NCBI GenBank assembly: GCA_964415045.1
Contig: CAYPZL010000214.1
Coordinates: 1-8,603 of the forward strand
Direction: 5' to 3'
Length of the DNA stretch: 8,603 nucleotides
Origin: CAYPZL01 sp964415045
GTDB lineage: Bacteria; Planctomycetota; Phycisphaerae; Sedimentisphaerales; Anaerobacaceae
Under the pieces are notes generated by a model. The model was not told the DNA's origin. It did no database searches and saw only the letters and a program-made list of their open reading frames with translations. Positions 1-6,073 of this stretch are shown here, piece by piece (the stretch's first letter is position 1; each line of letters opens with the position of its first letter). The position numbers and the translations under genes were made by a program.

Positions 1-61
1 GATTTACGTCGAATCTTTGTCAAAAACTTAACGATGTTTGAGGTTAGTAGTACAAGGCAAC

Positions 62-361
62 TCAACGGCCTGAAAGCTGAGCGACCCCAGGATCAACCCG
101 ACGCGTCCAGGTAGTCCTCGACGACGTCCAGCAGTTAGGCCCGGCGGAGATTTGCTGCTCCATCGCGGCCGAGGAGCTACCCTCTACCGCTGCCCTAATC
201 AGCGCTGCCGAAGACCCCAGAGCCTGTCCAATCGCCAAGACCAGGTCGCCGCCAATCGAGAGGCCGATCACCAGCCATTTGCTGGCCAGCAGAGCCCGGC
301 CGTGCGGGCAACTGCGAATTGGCCGGGATTTCAAGCCTTTGTACCCGAGTTGAGCACGCAA
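62..361 (-). pseudogene. Doubtful small ORF, possibly a frameshifted remnant
   Basis: I do not recognise this. A TTG start at 361 has a plausible AAAAGG five bases upstream, and the 99-residue frame carries a hydrophobic stretch (about residues 26-55, including KWLVIGLSIGGDLVLAIGQA) that could be one membrane segment. After about residue 75 the frame becomes Trp/Thr/Arg-rich and unlike a protein. The neighbouring frame over the same bases reads LLDVVEDYLDASG and stops, which looks much more like a real C-terminus. That suggests an indel around positions 130-140. It diverges from the PEP-CTERM-like gene to its right. It may equally be non-coding. Bases 1-61 show nothing I can name. Confidence 0.25.
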
Positions 362-397
362 CTTAGCCTTTTCCTACTGAATCAATGACGACCTCCT

Positions 398-417
398 CGA
401 AATATCTCGTTATTTCG
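398..417. repeat. 7-bp perfect inverted repeat next to a GGAGG
   Basis: CGAAATA and TATTTCG are separated by six bases. Read on the minus strand the second arm runs directly into AGGAGG, so in a leftward transcript the hairpin would abut a Shine-Dalgarno-like sequence. No convincing start codon follows that AGGAGG in an open frame (the nearest frames stop quickly). It could be a leader hairpin of the decayed ORF on its left or an operator between the two divergent units. The function is unknown. Confidence 0.35.
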
Positions 418-449
418 CCATGTCCGGTGCGAAGTGCGTTTTTTTGTTC

Positions 450-479
450 TTGCAATGTCCTGGCCTGTCACAGTAGAAT
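450..479 (+). promoter_or_regulatory. Sigma-70-type promoter for the PEP-CTERM-like gene
   Basis: TTGCAA at 450-455 and TAGAAT at 474-479 with an 18-base spacer give 4/6 and 5/6 matches to the -35 and -10 consensus. Transcription starting near 486 would leave a leader of roughly 95 bases before the ATG at 581. The promoter of the secreted-protein gene at 2925-2954 has the same layout (TTGCxA, 18-base spacer), which supports both calls. Confidence 0.5.
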
Positions 480-536
480 CCAAATAGAGAGGCAAGGAGG
501 CAACCCAGGTTTCGACGGATCGCTCTGGTGGAGAAG

Positions 537-551
537 GTCCGCAGTGCGGAC
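537..551 (+). promoter_or_regulatory. Leader hairpin upstream of the PEP-CTERM-like gene
   Basis: GTCCGC (537-542) and GCGGAC (546-551) form a perfect 6-bp stem with a three-base loop. It lies in the predicted 5' leader, 17 bases before the AAGGAAGG ribosome binding site. It has no T-run, so it is not an obvious terminator. It could stabilise the mRNA, be a protein-binding site, or be chance. Confidence 0.35.
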
Positions 552-580
552 ATGGTGATGTTGATTTGAAGGAAGGGAAG

Positions 581-1156
581 ATGAGAGGAGCAATCGTTCT
601 TGTTCTGTGCTTGGGGTCTGTCTCTACGGCAGACCTGTATGAACTTACCATCGGTGACGACGATGGTTTTGGAAGTGGTACGCCAATGGTTGCGGGAGAT
701 GAGATATGGAGTTTTGCTTCAGGCGATGGAGACGGAACAGATCGTCTTGTCGCTGGTGCTCTTGAGAACATGGTCTATACGTTCAGCTTTGATGAACTGG
801 CCTCGGTCTCATCTTCGTCACTCTTTGTGCAGTATGCGGATTGGCCGGAAACAGGTGGACACCTGTGGCTCGATGGCATACAGACAGACTTCGAGTTCAC
901 ACCGCTGATACCGTGGCAACAGGAAGCTCCGTGGACGGTCTTGACGGCATCGATTGACCTAATGCCATATGCGGACCGACTTTTGGATGGGGCCGCCGCA
1001 TTTGAGTTCATCGGCTCACAGACAGACGCCTACGTGATCGACTACATGACGCTGGAGATTGAGGCTTGTCCCGTCCCCGTCCCCACCTCCGTCCTCCTCG
1101 GCGTCGTCGGTCTGGGTATGGCGAGCTGGCGGCTGAGGAGACATAAGAGTTCGTGA
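581..1156 (+). CDS. Exported protein with PEP-CTERM-like sorting tail
   Basis: A 191-residue secreted protein, probably sorted by an exosortase. The ATG at 581 is preferred to the upstream in-frame TTG at 566 because the purine-rich AAGGAAGG (569-576) then sits at proper spacing. Residues 1-17 form a short signal peptide (hydrophobic AIVLVLCLGSV, cleavage near STA). The body is acidic and rich in beta-type sequence and ends in a strand around residues 151-160. The C-terminus has the tripartite PEP-CTERM form: a Pro-rich short motif PVPVPTS (164-170), one hydrophobic helix (171-183) and a basic end RLRRHK (184-189). The Pro motif is VPVPTS rather than canonical PEP, a type of variation I recall from Planctomycetota. 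In known systems exosortase cleaves at this motif and the protein goes to the cell surface or matrix. No exosortase is in the window. GC looks lower than in the neighbouring clusters. The function of the body is unknown. Confidence 0.8.
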   Translation: MRGAIVLVLCLGSVSTADLYELTIGDDDGFGSGTPMVAGDEIWSFASGDGDGTDRLVAGALENMVYTFSFDELASVSSSSLFVQYADWPETGGHLWLDGIQTDFEFTPLIPWQQEAPWTVLTASIDLMPYADRLLDGAAAFEFIGSQTDAYVIDYMTLEIEACPVPVPTSVLLGVVGLGMASWRLRRHKSS

Positions 1157-1174
1157 GAACTGACAAGTGCCAGG

Positions 1175-1228
1175 CCCCCGCGAGAAGGGATCGCTTTTCC
1201 TTTTCTTCCCCTATTGGCCTCGCGGGGG
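1175..1228. terminator. Shared long-stem hairpin between convergent genes
   Basis: CCCCCGCGAG (1175-1184) pairs perfectly with CTCGCGGGGG (1219-1228), a 10-bp GC-rich stem enclosing 34 bases whose ends (AAGGG and CCCCT) can pair further. It lies 18 bases after the stop of the plus-strand gene and four bases after the stop of the minus-strand HTH gene, so it can serve both. Neither side has a strong T-run, so factor-independent action is not certain. Confidence 0.6.
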
Positions 1229-1231
1229 TCT

Positions 1232-1633
1232 CTATCTTTGGGCCAGCCGGTCCTCTATCGCTTCGATCCGGCGTGTCAGATCGTCCATCTCCCTGAACTT
1301 CTGGTGCTGGTCAAGGATATCCTTGGCTGCCAGCCGCTGTAGTCGGCCGTCCGAGCCGTCCAGGAGGCTCACCAGCGTCTCTACAGCCTTGGTCACGCTC
1401 TGGGAGAGCAGAGCCAGCCCTTGGGCAACCAGCTCATCTCTCTGCCGGTCAAGCTCGCTCTTGAACGCAGGGTCTTTCAACCACTCGTACAGCGTATCCC
1501 GGCTGACGCGGCCTTTGCGGCAGGCTTCGGCGTACGTGGGGCTCGCCAGCAGGATGGGCAAGAATTTCGCCTGACGGGCTGTCAGATTCGCCCTCGCCTC
1601 ATTCTGTCGGATTGTATCGGATTCTGTCGTCAT
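1232..1633 (-). CDS. Helix-turn-helix protein, small-terminase-like; last gene of mini-protein operon
   Basis: A 133-residue cytoplasmic, probably DNA-binding protein. Residues 17-60 read as helices ending in an HTH: LTARQAKFLPILLAS, then TYAEACRKGRVSRDTLYEWL, then a short DPAFKSEL segment. This layout is what I recall from phage-derived HTH proteins of the phBC6A51/small-terminase type. The middle (61-112) is long amphipathic helix. The end (119-130, LTRRIEAIEDRL) repeats the amphipathic motif that opens the four small proteins encoded just upstream. The start is ATG at 1633 because it overlaps the previous stop as ATGA. The upstream GTG at 1645 lies inside the preceding gene, and neither has a strong ribosome binding site, so translation is probably coupled. 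No terminase large subunit, portal or other phage structural gene is present, so a packaging role is not supported. A regulator or DNA-scaffold role is an inference. Confidence 0.75.
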   Translation of the reverse strand: MTTESDTIRQNEARANLTARQAKFLPILLASPTYAEACRKGRVSRDTLYEWLKDPAFKSELDRQRDELVAQGLALLSQSVTKAVETLVSLLDGSDGRLQRLAAKDILDQHQKFREMDDLTRRIEAIEDRLAQR

Positions 1634-1824
1634 CGGGTCCCACACAGCAACATGATGAACCTGGCCTTCGGCCGCCGGCCAACGGCGCCCTCAATCCGCC
1701 GGCGCAGCTCGACCTCACCAAGCGTACGGCCGCCCTTGCTGCCAACCAGAAGGATGAACGGGCGAGTTGTGCCCCCGATCCCCAATTCGCCCTCAATCCG
1801 CTTAAGCCTGGCGTCGATCGTCAT
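1630..1824 (-). CDS. Coiled-coil mini-protein, fourth of the tandem set
   Basis: A 64-residue protein of unknown function. Residues 3-14 (IDARLKRIEGEL) match the operon-wide motif [LI]xxR[IL]x[RA][IA]ExxL, with hydrophobic spacing 4-3-4 as in a coiled coil. The second half (from about 22, PFILLVG, then ELRRRIEGAV at 40-49) aligns without gaps to the second mini-protein of the set: both have a strand F[IV]LxV, a Gly-rich turn and an LRxxI helix. The ATG at 1824 is preferred to the in-frame TTG at 1848 because the motif then lies at the same distance from the start as in the other members. A loose AAAGGCGG precedes it. It overlaps the upstream gene by 23 nt and the HTH gene by ATGA. Confidence 0.65.
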   Translation of the reverse strand: MTIDARLKRIEGELGIGGTTRPFILLVGSKGGRTLGEVELRRRIEGAVGRRPKARFIMLLCGTR

Positions 1825-1987
1825 CCGTCCGCCTTTCCACTCCCACAAGTGCCACCAAATCGATCAAGCTCCGGCAGCCGGGCACCTCGATGAGCGTGCC
1901 GTCGCCGTTTGGCCAGCGCAGGACCGGCCCCGTGTCCGGCTCCAGCAACTCCTCGATCCTGTCAATGCGTTTCGATAGACTGTGCAT
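1802..1987 (-). CDS. Coiled-coil mini-protein, third of the tandem set
   Basis: A 61-residue protein of unknown function. Residues 4-15 (LSKRIDRIEELL) are the clearest copy of the shared motif. A strand PVLRW (21-25), a Gly/Asp turn and a hydrophobic helix around LIDLVALV (41-48) follow. That block aligns gap-free with the second mini-protein over 24 positions, sharing the VL pair, a Gly, an Arg, an Ile and a Val. The C-terminus is highly charged (ERRTDDDRRQ). The start is ATG at 1987, with GGGAG six bases upstream. It overlaps the upstream gene by 26 nt and the downstream gene by 23 nt in different frames. Such long overlaps between paralogs suggest compaction under translational coupling. 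Confidence 0.65.
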   Translation of the reverse strand: MHSLSKRIDRIEELLEPDTGPVLRWPNGDGTLIEVPGCRSLIDLVALVGVERRTDDDRRQA

Positions 1988-2168
1988 GGTATGCTCCCGG
2001 CAGAAATCTCGTATTCGACCGCTGAACGTCGGCGATGATCTCCCGCAATTGGCGGGGCGTGGTGACGAAACGCTCCCCGCCGGCAACCTCCAGGACGAAC
2101 CGCTTGTCCTCGTTGGCGTCCATTCGGAGGATCCGCTCGATCCGCCCCAGCCTGCATTCAATGCCCAT
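1962..2168 (-). CDS. Coiled-coil mini-protein, second of the tandem set
   Basis: A 68-residue protein of unknown function. The shared motif is at residues 3-14 (IECRLGRIERIL). A strand RFVLEV (23-28), a GG turn, a second strand, then a helix PRQLREIIADVQ (38-49) follow. The last 18 residues are less structured. It is the best aligned partner of the fourth mini-protein from residue 24 onward. The start is ATG at 2168 with AAAGGG six bases upstream, giving an 11-nt overlap with the first mini-protein. A later TGAATG junction (ATG at 2157) opens a different frame that lacks the motif and was not used. Confidence 0.65.
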   Translation of the reverse strand: MGIECRLGRIERILRMDANEDKRFVLEVAGGERFVTTPRQLREIIADVQRSNTRFLPGAYHAQSIETH

Positions 2169-2355
2169 GCCCGGCCCTTTCTTCTGTTTGCGCCCGCCCG
2201 CCGTCATAAGCGACGTAGTGGACAATGACGTTGTCGCGTCTATCGTCCGCAGGGACCGGCTCCCCGCCAAACCAGACGACGTTGCAGACAATCGGCCCCT
2301 CGCCCATACTCAGGGTCTCTTCGGCTCTCTCGATCCTTCGTTCCAGGCTGCTCAT
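2158..2355 (-). CDS. Coiled-coil mini-protein, first of the tandem set
   Basis: A 65-residue protein of unknown function and the most divergent member after the N-terminus. The motif is at residues 4-15 (LERRIERAEETL), with the central Ile replaced by Ala. A strand PIVCNVVWFGG (21-31) and an alternating-hydrophobic segment NVIVHYVAY (42-50) follow. The end is polar and His/Gly-rich. The ATG at 2355 has the best ribosome binding site of the cluster, GGAAGGAG eight bases upstream. The preceding coding remnant ends on a TGA that overlaps this ATG as ATGA. This is the first intact gene of the operon; no separate promoter was found, so transcription may begin within or before the remnant. Confidence 0.65.
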   Translation of the reverse strand: MSSLERRIERAEETLSMGEGPIVCNVVWFGGEPVPADDRRDNVIVHYVAYDGGRAQTEERAGHGH

Positions 2356-2827
2356 TTGGGTGACTCCTTCCCAGGCGTGTTGCGAACGAGGGCCAGTACG
2401 GCCGCTTTGATATGCTCCGGCAGCGTGGGCCAGCGGTCTCGAATCAGGGTTAGATCTGGTTCTGAGGGTGTGTTCGGTGCATCGAGTGTGCCGCATTCTG
2501 TGCCGCGCTCTGAGGAAATCGCCGTTTTTGAGCCGGAAACGGGGTTTGTTCGATTCCCTTCGTCTCCATTCCCTTGATTTGTAAGGACTTACGCTGATTT
2601 GCAAGCAGTGATATCGCACGAAAATTGCGGAGTCCCGCAATCTCCCCGAACGGATGTTGACCGGCCGCCTTGGCGGGGCGTTGTCTTTTTTTTCGGGGTG
2701 CTTTTGCGGGGATGTCTATTGGTTCCTTGAGAGCCAATCTTCTGCGTTCGTAGTGGGCGTTCTCCGGCTTCAGACTGTTCCGTGGCGTATGGCTCCCAAC
2801 GGCCTGAAGCCACGCATGCGGTTTTGT
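2352..2827 (-). pseudogene. Remnant of a planctomycete integrase-type C-terminal tail, frameshifted
   Basis: From 2588 to 2352 one frame reads 78 residues with no start codon near its upstream end. It contains GDEGNRTNPVSGSKTAISS, then TPSEPDLTLIRDRWPTLPEH and IKAAVLALV. I recall this pattern (GDEGNRT, then PDLxxxxxxWPxLPxxIxAxxxALV) from the extreme C-termini of planctomycete tyrosine recombinases; that is memory, not a search. An in-frame TAA lies at 2589-2591. The next frame upstream, open from 2827, ends in LLANQRKSLQIKG. Adding one base near 2570 would join the two as KSLQIKGNGDEGNRT, which suggests a single-base deletion. No recombinase catalytic residues (R, HxxR, Y) are seen, so only the tail survives. 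The tail is the surer part; the extension to 2827 is weaker. Confidence 0.5.
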
Positions 2828-2924
2828 CTATAGCCCATGGCCAGTGTGGGCGATGCCGCATGACCCGGATGGCCGAGACGAATGTGAAAGAACCGCCTCC
2901 TACTGCCCTGTGGGGGGATTTCGC

Positions 2925-2954
2925 TTGCGAGGCGGGGCGGGCCGGCCGTATAAT
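2925..2954 (+). promoter_or_regulatory. Promoter of the secreted LamG protein gene
   Basis: TTGCGA (2925-2930) and a perfect TATAAT (2949-2954) are separated by 18 bases within very GC-rich DNA. Transcription near 2961 gives a leader of about 110 bases. A 7-bp inverted repeat, CCGCCTC (2893-2899) and GAGGCGG (2929-2935), overlaps the -35 element and could be an operator, but GC-rich context makes chance likely. Confidence 0.6.
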
Positions 2955-3056
2955 TCGGTAATGGAATGGCGGGCCAACGGATCTACTGCGGAAGAACGTT
3001 GGAGCCCAGGCGAAGGAGCGTCGTTCGTAACAGCACGTTGACACGATGACGATTGG

Positions 3057-3063
3057 AAGGAGG
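3057..3063 (+). promoter_or_regulatory. Ribosome binding site fixing the start at 3071
   Basis: AAGGAGG lies seven bases before ATG 3071. The frame could also begin at TTG 3053, but that codon precedes the binding site and would add residues ahead of a clean signal peptide. Confidence 0.85.
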
Positions 3064-3070
3064 TTTCATC

Positions 3071-6022
3071 ATGAGCAAATCGCGACTGACCATTGTATTG
3101 GCATTAGGTCTGCTGATAGGCGTGCACGCCCGGGCGGTCGACGAATCCCTGGTCTTGTATCTGCCGTTCGACGAAGGCGACGGCATCACGGCCAGGGACG
3201 TCTCCAGCTACAACAATCCGGGCACTGTCGTCGGCAACGCCGTCTGGGTCGCAGGCCAAAAGGGCACGGCGCTGGAGTTCGTCAGCGGCTCGCACGTCAC
3301 GATCCCGGAGATCCCCCAGTATGACGTGACGGCCGAGGTCAGCCTGTTGGCCTGGGTCAAGGCGACGACGGTCCCGAACTGGGCCCGCGTGATCGACAAA
3401 TCCCAGTGGCAAACGTCTGGCTTCGATCTGGTCCTGACGCAGAATGTCGGGCTCCCACGGCTTGAGTTCTTCGTCAACAACACCACATCGCTCGTGGATG
3501 GGACGACCGTGGTCATCGACAATGAATGGCACTTCATTGTCGGTACGTTCGGCAACAAGACGCTTCGCATGTACGTGGACGGCGAGGTGGAAGGCGAGGC
3601 CCAATCCTTCGGGCAGGTAGACATCAATCCAAACGATTGGCCGCTTATGGTCGGCGCCGAAGCCAGTTCGAACGGCGGCCAGCAGTACTTCGGCAGCATC
3701 GACGAGGTCGCGATGTATAACCGTGAACTGTCTGCGGACGAGGTGATGGCGATCTTCCAGAACGGCATGCCGGCTCGCGAGACCGCGTCCGATCCCCGAC
3801 CGCAGAACGGGGCCGTCGATGTGCCTCGCGACGTCGTGCTGGGCTGGACGCCTGGCGGATTCGCCGCATCGCACGATGTGTACCTCGGCACCTCATTTAA
3901 CGAGGTCGACGGCGCCAGCAGGGACAATCCGATGGAGACTCTGGTCAGCCCAGGCCAGACGGCCACGGAGTACGAGCCCGCTGACCTGCTCGAATACGGC
4001 CAGACCTATTATTGGAGAATCGACGAGGTCAACGAGGCCCCCGACGATGCCGTCTTCAAAGGGGACGTCTGGAGCTTCACAACCGAGCCGTATGCCTATC
4101 CGATCACCAGCCTGACGGTCAAGGCCTCCAGCGAGCAGCCCGCCTCCGCCGCGATCCGGACCATCGACGGTTCCGGACTCGACGCGTCCGGTCAGCATTC
4201 CACCGATATGGACGACATGTGGATAGGCTTCCTGCCGGCCTGGATCCAGTACACGTTCGATAAAGAGTACTCGCTGCACGAGTTGCAGGTGTGGAACGCC
4301 AACTCGGGAATCGAGACCGGTATGGGCCTCGGGGCCAGGGACGTCACGATCGAGTACTCCACCGACGGCGAGACCTGGACCCCGTTGGACAATGTGCCCG
4401 AATTTGCACAGGGAACCGGCGAGGCGACCTACACGGCCAATACCGTTGTCGATTTCGGCGGGGTCGTCGCAAAGTACGTCAAGCTGACAATCGCAGCCAG
4501 TTGGCTCTCGCCCCAAATGACCAGCCTCAGCGAGGTTCGGTTCTCCTACGTCCCGATGCAGGCGTTTGGGCCCGAGCCGGCGGACGGCGCGACGGACGTC
4601 AACATTGAGGCCTCGCTTCAGTGGCGGCCGGGCCGGGAAGCCGAGTCGCACGAGGTCTACTTCGGTTCCGACCCGAACACCATGACCCTGGCGGACGCCA
4701 CGGCTGGGCATGGCTACACACCAGTTTCTCTCGACCTTGGGACCACCTATTACTGGCGGATCGACGAAATCGGAGGCGCCGGTCCGTACGACGGCGAGGT
4801 ATGGAACTTCACGACCGAGCAGTACCTGGTCGTCGATGATTTCGAGAGCTACACGAATGACTCTCCCAATCGCCTCTTCCAGGCGTGGATCGACGGCTTG
4901 GGCTTTTCGCCTGATGAGTTCTTCCCCGACGGGAACGACGGCAACGGCTCCGGCTCCATGGTCGGGTACGACCCGGTCCAGGGCGACATCGTAGAGAAGA
5001 CGCTCGTTCATGGCGGCCGGCAGTCGATGCCATTGTACTACGACAATACTGCCGCATCCAATTCCGAAACCACGCGGACCTTCGTTGCGCCCCAGGACTG
5101 GACGGCGCACGGAATCACGACCCTCGTCGTGTACTTCCGCGGGCAGGTGACCAACTCGCCGGCCTCCTTGTATCTGAAGATCGACGATACGAAGGTCCCC
5201 TTCGACAACGATGCCGCCACGGCGATGCCCGTGTGGAAGCAGTGGGCGGTTCCGCTGGCCGCCACGGGCGCGAATCTGGAGAGCGTCGGGGGCGTGACGA
5301 TCGGCATCGAAGGTGGGAGCACCGGCACCGTGTTCATCGACGACATCCGCCTGTATGCCGTTGCGCCCCAGGCCGTCAATCCCGTCGACCCGGGCACGAG
5401 CGGGCTGGTCGCCCTCTACGCCATGGACGGAAACGCCCAGGATAGCTCCGGAAACGACTACCACGGCACCATCCATGGCAACATCAGCTACGACACCGGA
5501 TACGCCGGCCAGGCCCTGGTCATGAACGGAATCGATACCTACGTGGACCTGCCTATCGGCACCGAGCTCTCGACAATGACTGACACGACCGTTGCCACAC
5601 ACGTTTACTTCGGCGGCGGCACCGGCGCCTGGCAGCGAGTCTTCGACTTTGGGGCGGGCACCTCGCGCTACATGTTCTTCTGCCCCCGCACGGGCACAGC
5701 CGGGATCATGACATTCGTGGTTCGCGGGTCCACAGGGGCCGAGCAGATCGTGGACGGCCCCACCTCCTTGAGTGTCGGATGGCACCACGTGGCTGTCACA
5801 ATCGACACCCAGACCACCACGACCACCATCTATATCGACGGCGAGCCTGTCGCCTCGGGCGGCACCGCTCAGTTGCCCAGAGACATGGGCGTTACGGACC
5901 AGAACTGGATCGGCAAGTCGCAGTACCCCGATGCGCTCTTCCTCGGCTCCATTGATGATTTCCGTATCTACAACCGTGCATTGTCCGCCGCCGAAGTGCG
6001 TTACCTCGCCGGCGATCGATAG
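3071..6022 (+). CDS. Large secreted LamG/Fn3-like/discoidin-like multidomain protein
   Basis: A 983-residue exported protein, probably glycan-binding or adhesive; no catalytic domain is recognised. Signal peptide 1-22 (hydrophobic LTIVLALGLLIGV, cleavage near HARA). LamG-like concanavalin fold about 25-232, ending in the typical GSIDEVAMYNRELSADEV. Fn3-like module about 240-340 (PxNGAxDV start, YYWRIDEVNE, WSFTTE end). Discoidin/F5-8C-like module about 345-495 (WIQYTFDKEYSLHELQVWNA, EYSTDGETW, KYVKLTI). Second Fn3-like module about 497-583, clearly paralogous to the first (YYWRIDEI, WNFTTE). A jelly-roll, carbohydrate-binding-like module about 585-765 (VVDDFESY start, VFIDDIRLY end). Second LamG about 775-980 (LVALYAMDGNAQDSSGN start, GSIDDFRIYNRALSAAEV end). 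There is no PEP-CTERM tail, dockerin or membrane anchor, so it is probably released or held by its binding modules. Similar proteins are abundant in Sedimentisphaerales-type planctomycetes. Monocistronic: own promoter and terminator. Confidence 0.9.
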   Translation: MSKSRLTIVLALGLLIGVHARAVDESLVLYLPFDEGDGITARDVSSYNNPGTVVGNAVWVAGQKGTALEFVSGSHVTIPEIPQYDVTAEVSLLAWVKATTVPNWARVIDKSQWQTSGFDLVLTQNVGLPRLEFFVNNTTSLVDGTTVVIDNEWHFIVGTFGNKTLRMYVDGEVEGEAQSFGQVDINPNDWPLMVGAEASSNGGQQYFGSIDEVAMYNRELSADEVMAIFQNGMPARETASDPRPQNGAVDVPRDVVLGWTPGGFAASHDVYLGTSFNEVDGASRDNPMETLVSPGQTATEYEPADLLEYGQTYYWRIDEVNEAPDDAVFKGDVWSFTTEPYAYPITSLTVKASSEQPASAAIRTIDGSGLDASGQHSTDMDDMWIGFLPAWIQYTFDKEYSLHELQVWNANSGIETGMGLGARDVTIEYSTDGETWTPLDNVPEFAQGTGEATYTANTVVDFGGVVAKYVKLTIAASWLSPQMTSLSEVRFSYVPMQAFGPEPADGATDVNIEASLQWRPGREAESHEVYFGSDPNTMTLADATAGHGYTPVSLDLGTTYYWRIDEIGGAGPYDGEVWNFTTEQYLVVDDFESYTNDSPNRLFQAWIDGLGFSPDEFFPDGNDGNGSGSMVGYDPVQGDIVEKTLVHGGRQSMPLYYDNTAASNSETTRTFVAPQDWTAHGITTLVVYFRGQVTNSPASLYLKIDDTKVPFDNDAATAMPVWKQWAVPLAATGANLESVGGVTIGIEGGSTGTVFIDDIRLYAVAPQAVNPVDPGTSGLVALYAMDGNAQDSSGNDYHGTIHGNISYDTGYAGQALVMNGIDTYVDLPIGTELSTMTDTTVATHVYFGGGTGAWQRVFDFGAGTSRYMFFCPRTGTAGIMTFVVRGSTGAEQIVDGPTSLSVGWHHVAVTIDTQTTTTTIYIDGEPVASGGTAQLPRDMGVTDQNWIGKSQYPDALFLGSIDDFRIYNRALSAAEVRYLAGDR

Positions 6023-6038
6023 TCCACGACATGACCCT

Positions 6039-6073
6039 GGGACCCCGGACGTGCCAATTCCGTCCGGGGTCCC
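6039..6073 (+). terminator. 13-bp perfect hairpin after the LamG gene
   Basis: GGGACCCCGGACG (6039-6051) pairs with CGTCCGGGGTCCC (6061-6073) around a nine-base loop, beginning 16 bases after the stop codon. There is no T-run, as is common for GC-rich organisms, so it may work as a hairpin-only terminator or as a 3' stabiliser. From here to 6314 I see no gene. Confidence 0.75.

Noticed and set aside
1421..1978. Plus-strand 185-codon frame across the mini-protein cluster
   Set aside because: It is a shadow: no ribosome binding site and low-quality sequence, whereas the minus-strand frames share a motif and stop/start overlaps.
2540..2575. A complete tRNA or tmRNA gene
   Set aside because: Only a T-loop and acceptor-like 3' end are visible. 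The T-stem does not pair and no anticodon arm, D arm or 5' acceptor strand lies upstream. Kept only as a possible attachment-site trace.
2589..3044. 151-codon minus-strand frame over the LamG promoter
   Set aside because: Composition is unlike a protein (Arg/Pro/Thr-rich), it has no recognised motif, and its upstream half covers the promoter and leader of the plus-strand gene. Only the region below 2827 may be a recombinase remnant, mostly in another frame.
3893..5788. Long open frame on the minus strand under the LamG gene
   Set aside because: It is an antisense shadow created by the codon bias of the GC-rich plus-strand gene. It shows no domain and no ribosome binding site, and the plus-strand frame has clear domains.
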